From Solibacillus sp. FSL R5-0449 (GTDB taxonomy: Bacteria > Bacillota > Bacilli > Bacillales_A > Planococcaceae), in NCBI RefSeq assembly GCF_037975215.1, contig NZ_CP150239.1, positions 1,898,001 to 1,962,000 on the forward strand: a DNA stretch of 64,000 nt. Direction: 5' to 3'. A model generated the notes under the pieces. That model worked only from the letters and a program-made list of their open reading frames with translations, was not told where the DNA came from and ran no database searches. Numbering within the stretch: the stretch's first letter is position 1; each line of letters starts with the position of its first letter. Both the position numbers and the translations under genes were made by a program. Positions 7,679 to 18,555 of this stretch are shown here, piece by piece.

Positions 7679-10174
7679 TCACTTTAAAAACGAATGCTCA
7701 AATTCTTCTACCTGGCATGGTTTTCCAAAATAAAAACCTTGAATATATCGGCAATTTTCACCTAGTAGAAAATCCAATTCTTCTTTTGTTTCGACGCCTT
7801 CAGCGATGACTTCCAGCTTAAGCAGCTGCGCCATTTTTATCATGGCAGATGTAATTGTGGCGTTTTCCGGTTTATGGGAAATATCCCGGATAAACGATTG
7901 ATCTATCTTAACTCCATCTATTTTAAATACCTTCAAATAGTTAAATGATGAATACCCCGTTCCAAAATCATCAATAAAAATTTTAACGCCCATTTCATTT
8001 AAATCCAACAGTGTTTTCTGAACTGTTTCTTCATTGAGCATTATTGAATTTTCGGTAATTTCAATTTCTAACCATTTCCCCTCTAATTCGTATCGCTCTA
8101 ATAATTCACTTATTTCTTCAGCAAATCCTTGCTGTAAAAATCGCTTGGAACTAATATTGACACTAATCGGAACGAGGGGCACCCCCGCATTTCGCCATTC
8201 TACTAATTGTTCGCACACTCTGTTCTTCATCCATTTTCCGATGGCGATTATTAATCCCGTTTCTTCTGCAATCGGAATAAAGAGGCCAGGCGAAATTAAA
8301 CCGTGTTCCGGATGGTTCCATCGTACAAGCGCTTCTGCACCCACGACTTTGCCTGTTATTGCATCAACTCTCGGTTGGAGGAAGGCCACCAATTCGTCGT
8401 TCATAATTGCTTTTCTTAAATCACGCTCCATTACGAACGACTTGTAATTTTCCTGGTTCATCGAAGAATCATAAATTTGGTACATATTTCGCCCAAACTC
8501 TTTCGCCTTATAAAGTGCAACATCCACCCTTTTCAACAGTTCTGTGACATTGGCATCATTCGATGGATAAAAGTCAATTCCGATGCTAGCAGTTAAAAGC
8601 AATTCGGAACCTTGTACATAAAAAGGATCTTTTAAGCTTTCTAATATATTTTGTGCAATTTCAATTACTTCATCTTTCGTTTCTACGATCGGGCAAAGCA
8701 GCATTAATTCATCGCCGCCCATGCGTGCTACATGAAACTTTTCTTTATACGGATTTGCGTTCAATCTCACTGCAATTTGCTGTAGTAATTCATCACCCAC
8801 TGCATGGCCCAATGTATCATTTATCGATTTAAATCTATCCAAATCTAAAGATAAAATTGCCATCTTCTTTTGATTCTCTTCCGCCAGTTTTAATGACTCC
8901 TGAATTTTTTGTTCCATCCACCGACGATTCGGTAAACCTGTTAGTTCATCATGATGGGCTAAAAATGCATTGCGTTCTAGCACAAGTTTTTCCTCTGTTA
9001 TATCTTTTCCGATTGCATAGATAACGTCGATTTCATTTTCACTGATCATTGGAACCAATGTAACATTTAAAAATCTTCGCTGTCCGTTGTTCTTTACTTC
9101 AAACTCAAATAATTGAACCTCACCTAGTAATACCTTTTCGAAATATGAAGCAATAACCGGGCGTTCTTCTTCCACCGTAATATCGATAATACTCAAGTTT
9201 CCAAAAATTGTTTCATCGACTTCGAAAAGTTTCAACGTTTTCGCATTCATATGTAAAATAGTGCCATCTTTATCCAGCATTGTAATGTATTCATAACTGT
9301 AATTCATTAAATACTGGTTCCGCTCTTCATTTACTTTCAGTTGCTTTTCAACTTCTCTAAATTGCGAAAAATCGTGTACAGTTCCTACGATTTCTGTAAC
9401 TACCCCGTTATGGCAGACCGGCTCAATATCAACGAAAATAAGTTTGCCGCCTAATTCAATCTCATACTGTACTTTCTTACCTGTGAGTGCTTTTGTATAC
9501 AGTCTTTGTTTCATTTTTGCAATGTCTAAATCAAATACATCAAAAGGTGACTTGGATAAAATCATTTCAGCACTCGCTCCGATTTCATCCATCAGTTTAC
9601 CTTCTGACATCGTATATTTCAGTGTACCGTCCTGTTCTTTTCGCACTTTAAAAATCCCATTTTGCAGATTTTGAAATGTCCGAATAAAATTCATTTTAAA
9701 TTGTGTTTCCACCTGTTTATTTTCAGTAATATCCGTTTGGAAACTAATGAAATAATATGGCTGCCCTTCCTCATCAAGGATCGGGACGATAATTTCAAAT
9801 ACCCAGTAAACCGTGCCATCCTTCGCTCTATTCTGGATTTCACCACGCCATGTATTACCGCTAATAATTGTTTGCCACATTTGTATGAAAAATTCTTTAG
9901 TGTGTGTTCCGGAATTCACTATTCTATGATTTTGACCAATAATTTCTTCTTTTTTATATTTTGAAAGTCGGCAGAAATTATTATTCACATAAAGTATTGT
10001 GCCGTCATAATTTGTAATCGTAATATTTGTTGATTCATTCATAGCGTTTAAAATATCATCAAGCATTTTATATACAATGTTAGATTCTTTAATTTTTTTC
10101 GTATCAAAAGAAGAGTTTAAAAAATCGCTAATTTCATCTCTAATATTTGATATTTTATTCCTATTAACACTCAT
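7679..10174 (-). CDS. PAS-PAS-PAS-GGDEF-EAL c-di-GMP signalling protein
   Basis: 831 aa, with no transmembrane segment, so probably cytoplasmic. There are three PAS sensor domains (about 40-155, 165-280, 290-400), a diguanylate cyclase domain (about 405-565) with DELTGLPNRR and the active-site motif MGGDEL at about 485, and an EAL phosphodiesterase domain (about 575-830) with AEALVRW, VNISSKRF, EITEN, DDFGTGYSS and QGFYFGKP. EAL metal and catalytic residues look complete. The cyclase motif has Leu in place of the usual Phe, and no RxxD inhibitory site is visible, so the dominant activity may be breakdown of c-di-GMP. It is monocistronic, with AGGTGATTAT before the ATG. Confidence 0.93.
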   Translation of the reverse strand: MSVNRNKISNIRDEISDFLNSSFDTKKIKESNIVYKMLDDILNAMNESTNITITNYDGTILYVNNNFCRLSKYKKEEIIGQNHRIVNSGTHTKEFFIQMWQTIISGNTWRGEIQNRAKDGTVYWVFEIIVPILDEEGQPYYFISFQTDITENKQVETQFKMNFIRTFQNLQNGIFKVRKEQDGTLKYTMSEGKLMDEIGASAEMILSKSPFDVFDLDIAKMKQRLYTKALTGKKVQYEIELGGKLIFVDIEPVCHNGVVTEIVGTVHDFSQFREVEKQLKVNEERNQYLMNYSYEYITMLDKDGTILHMNAKTLKLFEVDETIFGNLSIIDITVEEERPVIASYFEKVLLGEVQLFEFEVKNNGQRRFLNVTLVPMISENEIDVIYAIGKDITEEKLVLERNAFLAHHDELTGLPNRRWMEQKIQESLKLAEENQKKMAILSLDLDRFKSINDTLGHAVGDELLQQIAVRLNANPYKEKFHVARMGGDELMLLCPIVETKDEVIEIAQNILESLKDPFYVQGSELLLTASIGIDFYPSNDANVTELLKRVDVALYKAKEFGRNMYQIYDSSMNQENYKSFVMERDLRKAIMNDELVAFLQPRVDAITGKVVGAEALVRWNHPEHGLISPGLFIPIAEETGLIIAIGKWMKNRVCEQLVEWRNAGVPLVPISVNISSKRFLQQGFAEEISELLERYELEGKWLEIEITENSIMLNEETVQKTLLDLNEMGVKIFIDDFGTGYSSFNYLKVFKIDGVKIDQSFIRDISHKPENATITSAMIKMAQLLKLEVIAEGVETKEELDFLLGENCRYIQGFYFGKPCQVEEFEHSFLK

Positions 10175-10294
10175 ATAATCACCTATTATTTCGCAATATT
10201 TCTAATTCACTATATTATCCTTTAATAGTTTACTTAATTTAGCCAATTAATGCATCAAACAATTAAGTAAATCATCATGTTACGTCATAATAAC

Positions 10295-10345
10295 TTAAAA
10301 AAACTGCACTAAATTGTTAAATATTCCTAACAATTAAGTACAGTT
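10295..10345 (-). terminator. Terminator of acyl-CoA ligase gene
   Basis: An 18-bp near-perfect stem, AACTGTACTTAATTGTTA / TAACAATTTAGTGCAGTT, is followed by a T run in minus orientation. Confidence 0.85.
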
Positions 10346-10360
10346 CCATTTTGGTACGAT

Positions 10361-11884
10361 TTAATTTTTTATTTTTTCTTTCCAATTTTCTCTTAATTGA
10401 TATTTTAATATTTTTCCTGATACATTTCGTGGTAAAGCTTCAACATATATAAACCGGCGCGGCAGTTTATATCCTGCTAATTGATCGCGGCAATACGTTT
10501 TAATATCTTCTTCATCGATTTCTATCTCTTCCTTTTTAACGATAACAGCTGTTACCACTTCACCCCATTTCGGATCCGGCAAACCGATGATTGCACACTC
10601 CACAATGCCTGGGTATCCATTTAAAATCTGCTCAACTTCAACCGAATAAACATTTTCACCACCTGAGATGATCATGTCCTTTTTACGATCTACAAGGGTA
10701 ATATAACCCTCATCATCAATCGTTGCTAAATCGCCCGTTAAAAGCCACCCATCCCGGAATGTTTGCGCTGTTTCTTCCGGTTTTTTATAGTATTCTTTCA
10801 TAACCGATTCGCCGCGCATAATAAATTCTCCAACTTCTCCAGGCAATACGTCTTCCATGTAGTCATTTACGACCCGCACATCCAGGAATGTCATAGCTTT
10901 TCCACTTGCACCAAGCTTTGTCTTATGTTCTTCCGGTGTAAGATAAACCCCTCCTGGTCCACCTTCCGTTAAACCACACGCATTGTAGAAACGGTCTGAA
11001 CCTAAATATTCAACAACCTTTTCAATCATACTCGGTGACATCGGTGCTGCTCCGTACACATACCCTCGAATTGTTGAAAGATCAAAAGTACCTTTTGGAA
11101 CCATGAAAAATGCGTTATACATAGCAGGCACGCCAAAGAATAGCGTCACTTTATGCTGTTCGATTGCCTTTAATGCTTCTACAGGATGGAAGTCACGCAT
11201 CATGATAACTGTAGCCCCGGCAAAAAAGCAGGATGTAAGTACCATATTTAATCCTGCCGAATGGAATGCTGGCGCTACGAGTAAATAAACATCATCATAA
11301 TTTAATTTCATCATGACCATTTGCGCGCTATTCAGATTCGTCACATTCCCGTGTGTAAGCAGTGCCCCTTTTGGCTTGCCTGTTGTACCTGATGTGTATA
11401 GAATTTGCGCGGCATCTTCAGCTGTTATTGCCACATCGGGATTTTCGGTTTGGGAAGTATAAATTTCTTTTATTGAGATAACATCATCCTCAGCATCTCC
11501 TACACTGTAGATGATCGGCTTTGCAGCAATATTTGCTACCGCATTTTTCACCAATTCAGTTTGATCTGCATCTGTAATAATAGCGATTGAATCCGATTGT
11601 TCCACAATATAATTCAGTTCCTTAGCTGTTAGACGGAAGTTAACAGGAACGATGACACCTCCCGCTTTCATAACGGCATATGCGCAAATGACAAACCAAT
11701 GGGAATTTTTCAAATATAGACTGACTTTATCGCCCTTTTTTAAACCTTGATTGATGAGCCCGTTACTATAGCGATTAATCTCATCATTTAATTCTTTGTA
11801 AGTATATGTGCAATCTTCAAATACTAACGCTTTCTTGTCCGGCATTCTACTAGCGTGCGATAAAATCGGTTTTATTAAATCCAA
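10361..11884 (-). CDS. Long-chain fatty acid--CoA ligase (ANL superfamily)
   Basis: 507 aa. The start is TTG, after AGGGGGATGAATA. The AMP-binding P-loop YTSGTTGKPKG is at residues 163-173. GLTEGGPG, LLTGDLATIDDEGY (about 380), the hinge DRKKDMIISGGENVYSVEVE and the C-terminal catalytic lysine motif VSGKILKY complete the adenylate-forming enzyme set. It activates carboxylic acids, probably fatty acids, to acyl-CoA via an acyl-AMP. It is closest in layout to Bacillus YhfL/LcfB-type enzymes. It is monocistronic with its own terminator, and nothing nearby from beta-oxidation narrows the substrate. Confidence 0.88.
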   Translation of the reverse strand: MDLIKPILSHASRMPDKKALVFEDCTYTYKELNDEINRYSNGLINQGLKKGDKVSLYLKNSHWFVICAYAVMKAGGVIVPVNFRLTAKELNYIVEQSDSIAIITDADQTELVKNAVANIAAKPIIYSVGDAEDDVISIKEIYTSQTENPDVAITAEDAAQILYTSGTTGKPKGALLTHGNVTNLNSAQMVMMKLNYDDVYLLVAPAFHSAGLNMVLTSCFFAGATVIMMRDFHPVEALKAIEQHKVTLFFGVPAMYNAFFMVPKGTFDLSTIRGYVYGAAPMSPSMIEKVVEYLGSDRFYNACGLTEGGPGGVYLTPEEHKTKLGASGKAMTFLDVRVVNDYMEDVLPGEVGEFIMRGESVMKEYYKKPEETAQTFRDGWLLTGDLATIDDEGYITLVDRKKDMIISGGENVYSVEVEQILNGYPGIVECAIIGLPDPKWGEVVTAVIVKKEEIEIDEEDIKTYCRDQLAGYKLPRRFIYVEALPRNVSGKILKYQLRENWKEKIKN

Positions 11885-12042
11885 ATATTCATCCCCCTAA
11901 TACTTTCTTAGGAATAATATATTCTGCGAAAAATTATTTATAACTCATATCTTCTATAATATATTTTTGGAGTACATTAGTTTCTCTCATTTTCTAAAAG
12001 AATATCCACGCAATTGATACTTCAATCATCTCTCTTGCAAAT

Positions 12043-12078
12043 AAAAAAAGCGCTGATTCTTTTTACAGAATCGCGCTC
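12043..12078 (-). terminator. Terminator after LysM-CAP gene (type member of dispersed hairpin family)
   Basis: In minus orientation GCGCGATTCT-GTAAAA-AGAATC-A-GCGC followed by seven T. The A after AGAATC is an unpaired bulge, conserved in several other copies. Confidence 0.85.
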
Positions 12079-12122
12079 ATTTCAATAGAAGGTATTCATT
12101 ATTTCTATTTTACTCGATAGTT

Positions 12123-12719
12123 TTATTTCTTAATAAACATTTGAGTCCAGTAGTTACCATCTGCAACATAACCTACACCAATATGCGTAAATTTCGCATC
12201 CATAATGTTAGCGCGGTGGCCTGAACTATTCATCCATGCATCCATTACTTGCGCAGCTGATTTTTGACCTTTTGCAATGTTTTCACCTGCTGCTGTATAG
12301 CTGATACCGAATTTTTTCATCATATCAAATGGTGAGCCGTATGTAGGACTTGTATGGCTGAAGTAATTTTTGTCGTGCATATCTTGAGATTTATATTTCG
12401 CAACACGTGCTAGCTCCCAATCAATTTTAAGCGGTGCTAATCCTTGCTGTGCACGTTCTTTGTTTACCAGACTTACGACTTGCTCCTCTACCGCTTGTTG
12501 TTCATTTTCTGAAATCGTAATTTTCTCTCCGACATAGATCATATCCGGATTTTTTAATGTAGGATTTAAAGCAATTAATTCGCTTAGTCCGATTTGATTT
12601 TTAGAAGCAATCTTCCAAAGCGTGTCCCCACTTTTTACTGTATAAGTAGCTGCAGATGCAGTAGCTGGTAGCGCAAATAGCATCATACTAAAGAACAACA
12701 CGATACTTTTTTTCAACAT
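12123..12719 (-). CDS. Secreted LysM and CAP (SCP) domain protein
   Basis: 198 aa. The signal peptide is MLKKSIVLFFSMMLFALPATASA (cleavage near 23). A LysM peptidoglycan-binding domain at about 24-70 (TYTVKSGDTLWKIA...IYVGEKI) is followed by a CAP domain at about 77-196 with SHTSPTYGSPFDMMKKFG, GENIAKG, MNSSGHRANIM and IGVGYV. It resembles Bacillus YkwD and related spore or wall proteins. LysM should hold it on the wall or spore coat; the role of CAP domains in bacteria is unclear. It is monocistronic. Confidence 0.88.
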   Translation of the reverse strand: MLKKSIVLFFSMMLFALPATASAATYTVKSGDTLWKIASKNQIGLSELIALNPTLKNPDMIYVGEKITISENEQQAVEEQVVSLVNKERAQQGLAPLKIDWELARVAKYKSQDMHDKNYFSHTSPTYGSPFDMMKKFGISYTAAGENIAKGQKSAAQVMDAWMNSSGHRANIMDAKFTHIGVGYVADGNYWTQMFIKK

Positions 12720-13146
12720 TGTTAAATCAATCCTTTCTCGTTATCTGTAACAAGCTTACTAGAGAAAAACCGTGATTTCACTAGGGAATGAATGGCGCTT
12801 CTTTTGCAAATCCATAACAAACATTACAAATGTGACAATTGTTTGCTGAAACCTAGCAATTTCAGTTATGACGCATTAGCACAGTAAAAAGAGATAATAT
12901 AGAAGCTAAAGTTAGAAAATTATATAAAAAAACTCGATATCTTTTGATTTATTATTATTATTTCTTACTTTAATTTTTACCTCAGTATTAATAGTGGGAG
13001 TCTGTTTCAAATTAAAACTACCGTATTAGTATTTATAAATGCTAAGGAAAAATATGACGTACTAATGGTCAGGTTGGTGAAAATGGAAGAAATTAAGGAA
13101 GTTACAGTAAAAGCGATCGTTCAATTACCAGTTGAATAGACCACAC
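12720..13146. other. Gene-poor interval with a possible coding relic
   Basis: This holds the upstream region of the LysM-CAP gene. No full gene is visible. On the plus strand a frame open from about 12975 to the stop at 13139 contains a tiny ORF, MEEIKEVTVKAIVQLPVE, at 13083-13139 with a GGTTGGTG-like site just upstream. It may be a relic or a short peptide gene; I cannot tell. Confidence 0.3.
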
Positions 13147-13190
13147 AAAAAAGCTGTATGAAAAGCTCACTCACTTTTCATACAGCTTTT
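13147..13190. terminator. Terminator of glpK
   Basis: The perfect 16-bp stem AAGCTGTATGAAAAGT / ACTTTTCATACAGCTT has T runs in both directions. It ends the glp cluster. Confidence 0.9.
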
Positions 13191-13212
13191 ATGCATTTAT
13201 ATTGTCAATCTA

Positions 13213-14718
<1,506 letters not shown>

Positions 14719-14726
14719 CTACTCTT

Positions 14727-15524
14727 CTACTCTTCTACTTTCGATACTGTCATTTGTGCAGCTACAAACACCGCCGCTACTACTACACTGAAAATCCAGA
14801 ATAATGCTGCATCTGCTCCATTCCAGATGAAGCTGAAGAATACTGCCCCGTAAACACCACCGATAATCGGTGCAACTACAGGTACCCATGCATACCACCA
14901 AGCGGAATCTCCTTTACCTGGTATCGGTAAAATCGCGTGGGCAATACGTGGACCTAAGTCACGGGCCGGGTTAATCGCATAACCTGTTGGACCACCCAAT
15001 GCCATACCAATGACAACAATTAAAATACCAACTAAAAATGGATTTAGTCCTGATGTTATTTCGTTTGTACCTAACGCTAAAATCCCTAATACTAATGCGA
15101 ATGTGCCGACCATCTCAGCAATCATGTTCGATGGAATATGTTTTACTGCTGGAGTTGTTGAGAATACGCCAAGTTTTGCCCCTTTGTCTTTTGTGCCTTT
15201 CCAATGCGGTAAATAAACAAAGTACACTAACACAGCACCTAAAAACGCTCCAAGTAATTGCGCGACGATAAACAATGGTACATCTGCCCATGCAAAGTTT
15301 CCGATTGTTGCTAGAGCAATTGTTAATGCCGGGTTTAAGTGCGCTCCGCTAATGCCTCCTACTGCATAAGCTGCCATCGCTACGGCAAAGCCCCATGCAA
15401 AAGTGATTACAACCCAACCGCCACCTTCACCTTTTGACTTGTGCAATGAAACACCTGCTACTACGCCGCCACCGAATAATATTAGCAGCATCGTGCCGAC
15501 TAACTCGGCTGTAAATGTTGACAT
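14727..15524 (-). CDS. glpF: Glycerol uptake facilitator (aquaglyceroporin)
   Basis: 265 aa, MIP family, six transmembrane helices and two half-helices. The two channel NPA motifs are HLNPALT (about 62-68) and GYAINPARDLGPR (about 186-198). The Asp after the second NPA (NPARD) is diagnostic of glycerol rather than water channels. It allows facilitated diffusion of glycerol across the membrane. AAGGAGGTT precedes the ATG. It is the first gene of the glpFK unit, preceded by a leader terminator at 15577-15638. Confidence 0.96.
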   Translation of the reverse strand: MSTFTAELVGTMLLILFGGGVVAGVSLHKSKGEGGGWVVITFAWGFAVAMAAYAVGGISGAHLNPALTIALATIGNFAWADVPLFIVAQLLGAFLGAVLVYFVYLPHWKGTKDKGAKLGVFSTTPAVKHIPSNMIAEMVGTFALVLGILALGTNEITSGLNPFLVGILIVVIGMALGGPTGYAINPARDLGPRIAHAILPIPGKGDSAWWYAWVPVVAPIIGGVYGAVFFSFIWNGADAALFWIFSVVVAAVFVAAQMTVSKVEE

Positions 15525-15576
15525 TCCATAACCTCCTTAGCTCATGTATATTCCGTTAATAAAATACTTAGAAGAG

Positions 15577-15638
15577 AAAAAAAGTCCGCAAGTAACAATT
15601 GTTTTACGAATTCACGTAAAACAATGTACATGCGGACT
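15577..15638 (-). promoter_or_regulatory. GlpP-type leader terminator upstream of glpF
   Basis: In minus orientation AGTCCGCA pairs with TGCGGACT, followed by seven T. Inside is a second perfect 11-bp stem, ATTGTTTTACG / CGTAAAACAAT. In Bacillus, GlpP bound to glycerol 3-phosphate prevents termination in such glp leaders. That this one is a GlpP target is inferred from position and the adjacent glpP gene. Confidence 0.8.
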
Positions 15639-15674
15639 CCTTTACTCAACCACGTATTTATCGACTTAGTAATC

Positions 15675-15703
15675 ATAATAGTTTGAAATTATCCATTAGT
15701 CAA
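15675..15703 (-). promoter_or_regulatory. SigA promoter for glpFK
   Basis: The -35 TTGACT (15703-15698) and -10 TATTAT (15680-15675) are 17 bp apart. The -35 overlaps the last codons of glpP, so glpFK can be transcribed independently of it. Confidence 0.75.
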
Positions 15704-16262
15704 CAACTTTTTGAAAACGTTTCCACAATTCTTTGTTTGACGTAGTAATGGCAATTGCACCTGCATCAAATGCCTGCTTAATTTGCTCGTCCGTCCGAAT
15801 TAGACCACCAGTAATAACGGGTATGCCTGTTTGCGTATAGACTTCGTTAATCATTTCCGGGATAACACCCGGGAGCAATTCAATAAAGTCCGGTGACGTT
15901 TGTTCCAGCAGTGAATAGCTTTTTTCAAGCGCAATCGTATCGATTAAAAAAACACGTTGAATCGCTAAAATACCGCGTGATTTCGCTTTTAAAATCATAT
16001 TGGAACGTGTAGAAATAATGCCTGCAGGACGTATATCGTTACACAAGAAATCCGCGGCGAAATTATCCGTCTTCAAGCCGTGAATTAGATCCGCATGAAT
16101 AATTAATTTTTTTCCATGACGATCGGCTTCTTGTTTAAGCGAGCGTAGATGGCTTAAATGCACTTCAAGCAATACGATATATTCAAACTCACTTTTTACT
16201 ACTTTATCAAACTGTTTAATCGTTCGGGCAGCAGGAATAATTTTCTGATCATTAAACGGCAT
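15696..16262 (-). CDS. glpP: Glycerol-3-phosphate-responsive antiterminator GlpP
   Basis: 188 aa, the full length of the family. It is a TIM-barrel RNA-binding regulator (HADLIHGLKTDNFAADFL, then GIISTRSN, PDFIELLPGVIPEMI and ITGGLIRTDEQIKQAFDAGAIAITTSN). With glycerol 3-phosphate it binds glp leader RNAs and blocks termination. AGGAGGATGTT precedes the ATG. It lies between glpD and glpF. A 10-bp stem without a T-tract (16302-16348) separates it from glpD and may act in mRNA processing or weak termination. The 3' end carries a cre site and the glpF -35 element. Confidence 0.95.
   Translation of the reverse strand: MPFNDQKIIPAARTIKQFDKVVKSEFEYIVLLEVHLSHLRSLKQEADRHGKKLIIHADLIHGLKTDNFAADFLCNDIRPAGIISTRSNMILKAKSRGILAIQRVFLIDTIALEKSYSLLEQTSPDFIELLPGVIPEMINEVYTQTGIPVITGGLIRTDEQIKQAFDAGAIAITTSNKELWKRFQKVVD
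15712..15725. promoter_or_regulatory. cre site (CcpA operator) upstream of glpFK
   Basis: TGAAAACGTTTCCA matches the cre consensus TGWAANCGNTNWCA at 13 of 14 positions. It lies inside the 3' end of glpP, just ahead of the glpF promoter, where CcpA binding would repress glpFK in glucose. Confidence 0.7.
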
Positions 16263-16301
16263 AACATCCTCCTATATTAAGAAATCTGTTTATATTAATA
16301 T

Positions 16302-16348
16302 GGCTCATCGAGTGCGTTAATTCAAATCTCCCACGCCTTCGATGAGCC
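16302..16348 (-). other. Intergenic stem-loop between glpD and glpP
   Basis: The perfect 10-bp stem GGCTCATCGA / TCGATGAGCC has a further GGCGT / ACGC pairing inside. There is no T run after it in minus orientation, so it is more likely an mRNA processing or stability element than a standard terminator. Confidence 0.5.
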
Positions 16349-16375
16349 AAAATTATATCACAATATTATTTTACA

Positions 16376-18019
16376 TTATTTTGCCGTTGTTGCACGCTTA
16401 ATTTCAATGTTCAACAGTTCTGTAAACTCCGTTAATTGGGCATCTGTCCAATTTAACTGTTGGGCCAGCTGTGCAATGACAGCATCTTTATATGCCATTA
16501 CTGAATCGATATTAAAGAACATATTCCCCGTACGGCGCACAAAGAAATCGACAGGTGTCGTCACAAGCTCATGCTCGATGCCATATTGAAGCTGTGCAAA
16601 TAAAGCTTTCGGCATCGTGTCGTTTGCTTTCTCCATATAGCTAAATACTTTTTCAACATTCGAGCCGTAGTGCTGAGCCAAGTGAGCTGCATCTTCTTTC
16701 GTTAAGCCCGCTTTCACACCTAACTCAGTCTTTTTCGAAATATATGTTTCGATATGTTTTGAGCCGCCTACTTCACCGCCTGAAATCGGGATGTTTTTAG
16801 TAATACAAGGCTTGCTCTCTATACCGAATTCTGCTTTTAAACTTGCTGAAATTTTATTTACAACGGCTTCTGCCATTTTACGATAGCCTGTTAATTTACC
16901 GCCTGCGATTGTAACGAGGCCAGAAGCCGATTCCCATACTTCATCATGACGGGAAATTTCAGATGGCCCTTTTCCTTCTTCATGAATTAACGGACGTACG
17001 CCAGCCCAGCTTGACTCAATATCCGCATCCGTTACTTTTACATTCGGGAACATATAGTGGATGGCGTTCATGATGTAATCGCGATCGGATTGTTCGATAT
17101 CCATATTGCGCGGATCCCCTTCATAAAATGTATCTGTCGTACCAACATACGTTTTACCGTTACGCGGAATCGCAAATACCATTCGGCCATCCGGTGTATC
17201 AAAATAAACCGCCTGTTTTAACGGGAATTTCGATTCATCAAATACGATGTGAACACCTTTCGATAAAATTAAATGCTTACCGCTTGTTTTGCCTTCAATG
17301 CTACGTACATCATCAACCCATGGACCCGCTGCGTTCACGACTTTCTTCGCATGAATTTGAATTGTTTCATCTGTTAGTAAATCAGTTGCTTCAATGCCAA
17401 TAATTTTTTTTGCATCATTATATAAAAAGCCTGAAGCTTTCGTGTAGTTCGCTAAAACGGCACCTTTTTCAATCGAGGTTTTTGCAACTTCGATCGTTAA
17501 GCGTGCATCATCAGTACGATATTCAACATAAACACCGCCACCTAATAAATCGGCTTGTTTAACCAATGGCTCTTTTTCTAAAGTTTGCGCACTATTTAGC
17601 ATGTAGCGGCGTTCTGATTTTTTTACCCCAGCCAGGAAATCGTACACACGTAATCCAACAGATGTAGAGAATTTACCGAATGTACCACCCTTATGGAACG
17701 GTAATAGCATCCATACAGGTGTTGTTACGTGTGGACCATTTTCATACACGATCGCACGCTCTTTACCTAACTCGGCTACTTCTTTAATTTCAAATTGTTT
17801 TAAATAGCGTAAACCGCCGTGGACTAATTTTGTTGAGCGGCTCGATGTACCTGCCGCAAAATCCTGCATTTCCACTAATGCGACCGACAAACCGCGCGTA
17901 ATGGCATCAAGTGCGATTCCCACACCTGTAATACCGCCTCCGATAACTAAAACGTCATATTCTTTGCTTTGTAAATCATTCATGATGACTGAACGTTGTA
18001 ATGATGAAGCTGTTGACAT
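16376..18019 (-). CDS. glpD: Aerobic glycerol-3-phosphate dehydrogenase
   Basis: 547 aa. FAD-dependent oxidation of glycerol 3-phosphate to dihydroxyacetone phosphate, passing electrons to the membrane quinone pool. The N-terminal FAD-binding Rossmann motif is [17 protein letters not shown] (about 24-40). [25 protein letters not shown] and [14 protein letters not shown] (about 374-387) are family signatures, and a C-terminal DAO_C domain follows. AAGGAGGAAACATT precedes the ATG. Its leader holds a two-tier terminator like that of glpF. In B. subtilis glpD lies downstream of glpFK; here it precedes glpP. Confidence 0.96.
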   Translation of the reverse strand: MSTASSLQRSVIMNDLQSKEYDVLVIGGGITGVGIALDAITRGLSVALVEMQDFAAGTSSRSTKLVHGGLRYLKQFEIKEVAELGKERAIVYENGPHVTTPVWMLLPFHKGGTFGKFSTSVGLRVYDFLAGVKKSERRYMLNSAQTLEKEPLVKQADLLGGGVYVEYRTDDARLTIEVAKTSIEKGAVLANYTKASGFLYNDAKKIIGIEATDLLTDETIQIHAKKVVNAAGPWVDDVRSIEGKTSGKHLILSKGVHIVFDESKFPLKQAVYFDTPDGRMVFAIPRNGKTYVGTTDTFYEGDPRNMDIEQSDRDYIMNAIHYMFPNVKVTDADIESSWAGVRPLIHEEGKGPSEISRHDEVWESASGLVTIAGGKLTGYRKMAEAVVNKISASLKAEFGIESKPCITKNIPISGGEVGGSKHIETYISKKTELGVKAGLTKEDAAHLAQHYGSNVEKVFSYMEKANDTMPKALFAQLQYGIEHELVTTPVDFFVRRTGNMFFNIDSVMAYKDAVIAQLAQQLNWTDAQLTEFTELLNIEIKRATTAK

Positions 18020-18042
18020 AATGTTTCCTCCTTATTGTAGAC

Positions 18043-18105
18043 AAAAAAAGAGAGACCTTAAAGCACCACACAAATATCGCTTTGTGCGTTCTTTAAGGTC
18101 TCTCT
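18043..18105 (-). promoter_or_regulatory. GlpP-type leader terminator upstream of glpD
   Basis: In minus orientation the 15-bp stem AGAGAGACCTTAAAG / CTTTAAGGTCTCTCT and an inner CACAAA / TTTGTG stem are followed by seven T, ending about 25 nt before the glpD start. It has the same two-tier shape as the glpF leader, consistent with shared GlpP control. Confidence 0.8.
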
Positions 18106-18136
18106 TTAACTCAAACCGGTCTATTAACTTGACCTT

Positions 18137-18165
18137 ATCTTAACGCCACAGAAGAAAAAATGCAA
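18137..18165 (-). promoter_or_regulatory. SigA promoter for glpD
   Basis: The -35 TTGCAT (18165-18160) and -10 TAAGAT (18142-18137) are separated by 17 bp, placing the start of transcription just ahead of the leader terminator. Confidence 0.6.
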
Positions 18166-18236
18166 GACATTTACATGATTAGTTCTGATTTAAATCATTT
18201 AGACTCCGGTAAGTTTTTAAATAGCAGTTTTGTTTT

Positions 18237-18440
18237 TTAACCAAAAAACAGGTCCAAAATATTTGATGCTGAAGACGACTTTTTATTATAGAACTCAGAA
18301 TATCCACAGTTATTGCAGTAAACGACAATAAACTGATTGTGTTGAACATCAAACATTTTCGATAACCCCGTACCAGTCATCGCCACTTCCTTCTTGCTCG
18401 CATCCTTACTTCCACATTTTAAACAGCCTTTTTCAGACAT
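18237..18440 (-). CDS. Zinc-ribbon nucleic-acid-binding-like protein
   Basis: 67 aa from the ATG at 18440, which has GGAGAGGGG 7 nt upstream. Two CxxC knuckles, CLKCGSKD near the N terminus and CNNCGYSEFY near residue 42, form a zinc ribbon typical of small Bacillaceae proteins annotated as zinc-ribbon or nucleic-acid-binding proteins. No partner gene is evident. The specific function is unknown. Confidence 0.7.
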   Translation of the reverse strand: MSEKGCLKCGSKDASKKEVAMTGTGLSKMFDVQHNQFIVVYCNNCGYSEFYNKKSSSASNILDLFFG

Positions 18441-18555
18441 ATATATTCCCCTCTCCAACTAAACGATTTGTTATAGTTTATACGGAATCGGGGACATAAA
18501 AGTTTCAGTAATTAGGAGTAAGCAACAATAATTAGAAACCCATTAAAACACCTTT

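Noticed and set aside
12790..12850. Spaced TGTNAN motifs upstream of the LysM-CAP gene as a WalR site
   Set aside because: The period is 9 bp, not the 11 bp expected for WalR boxes.
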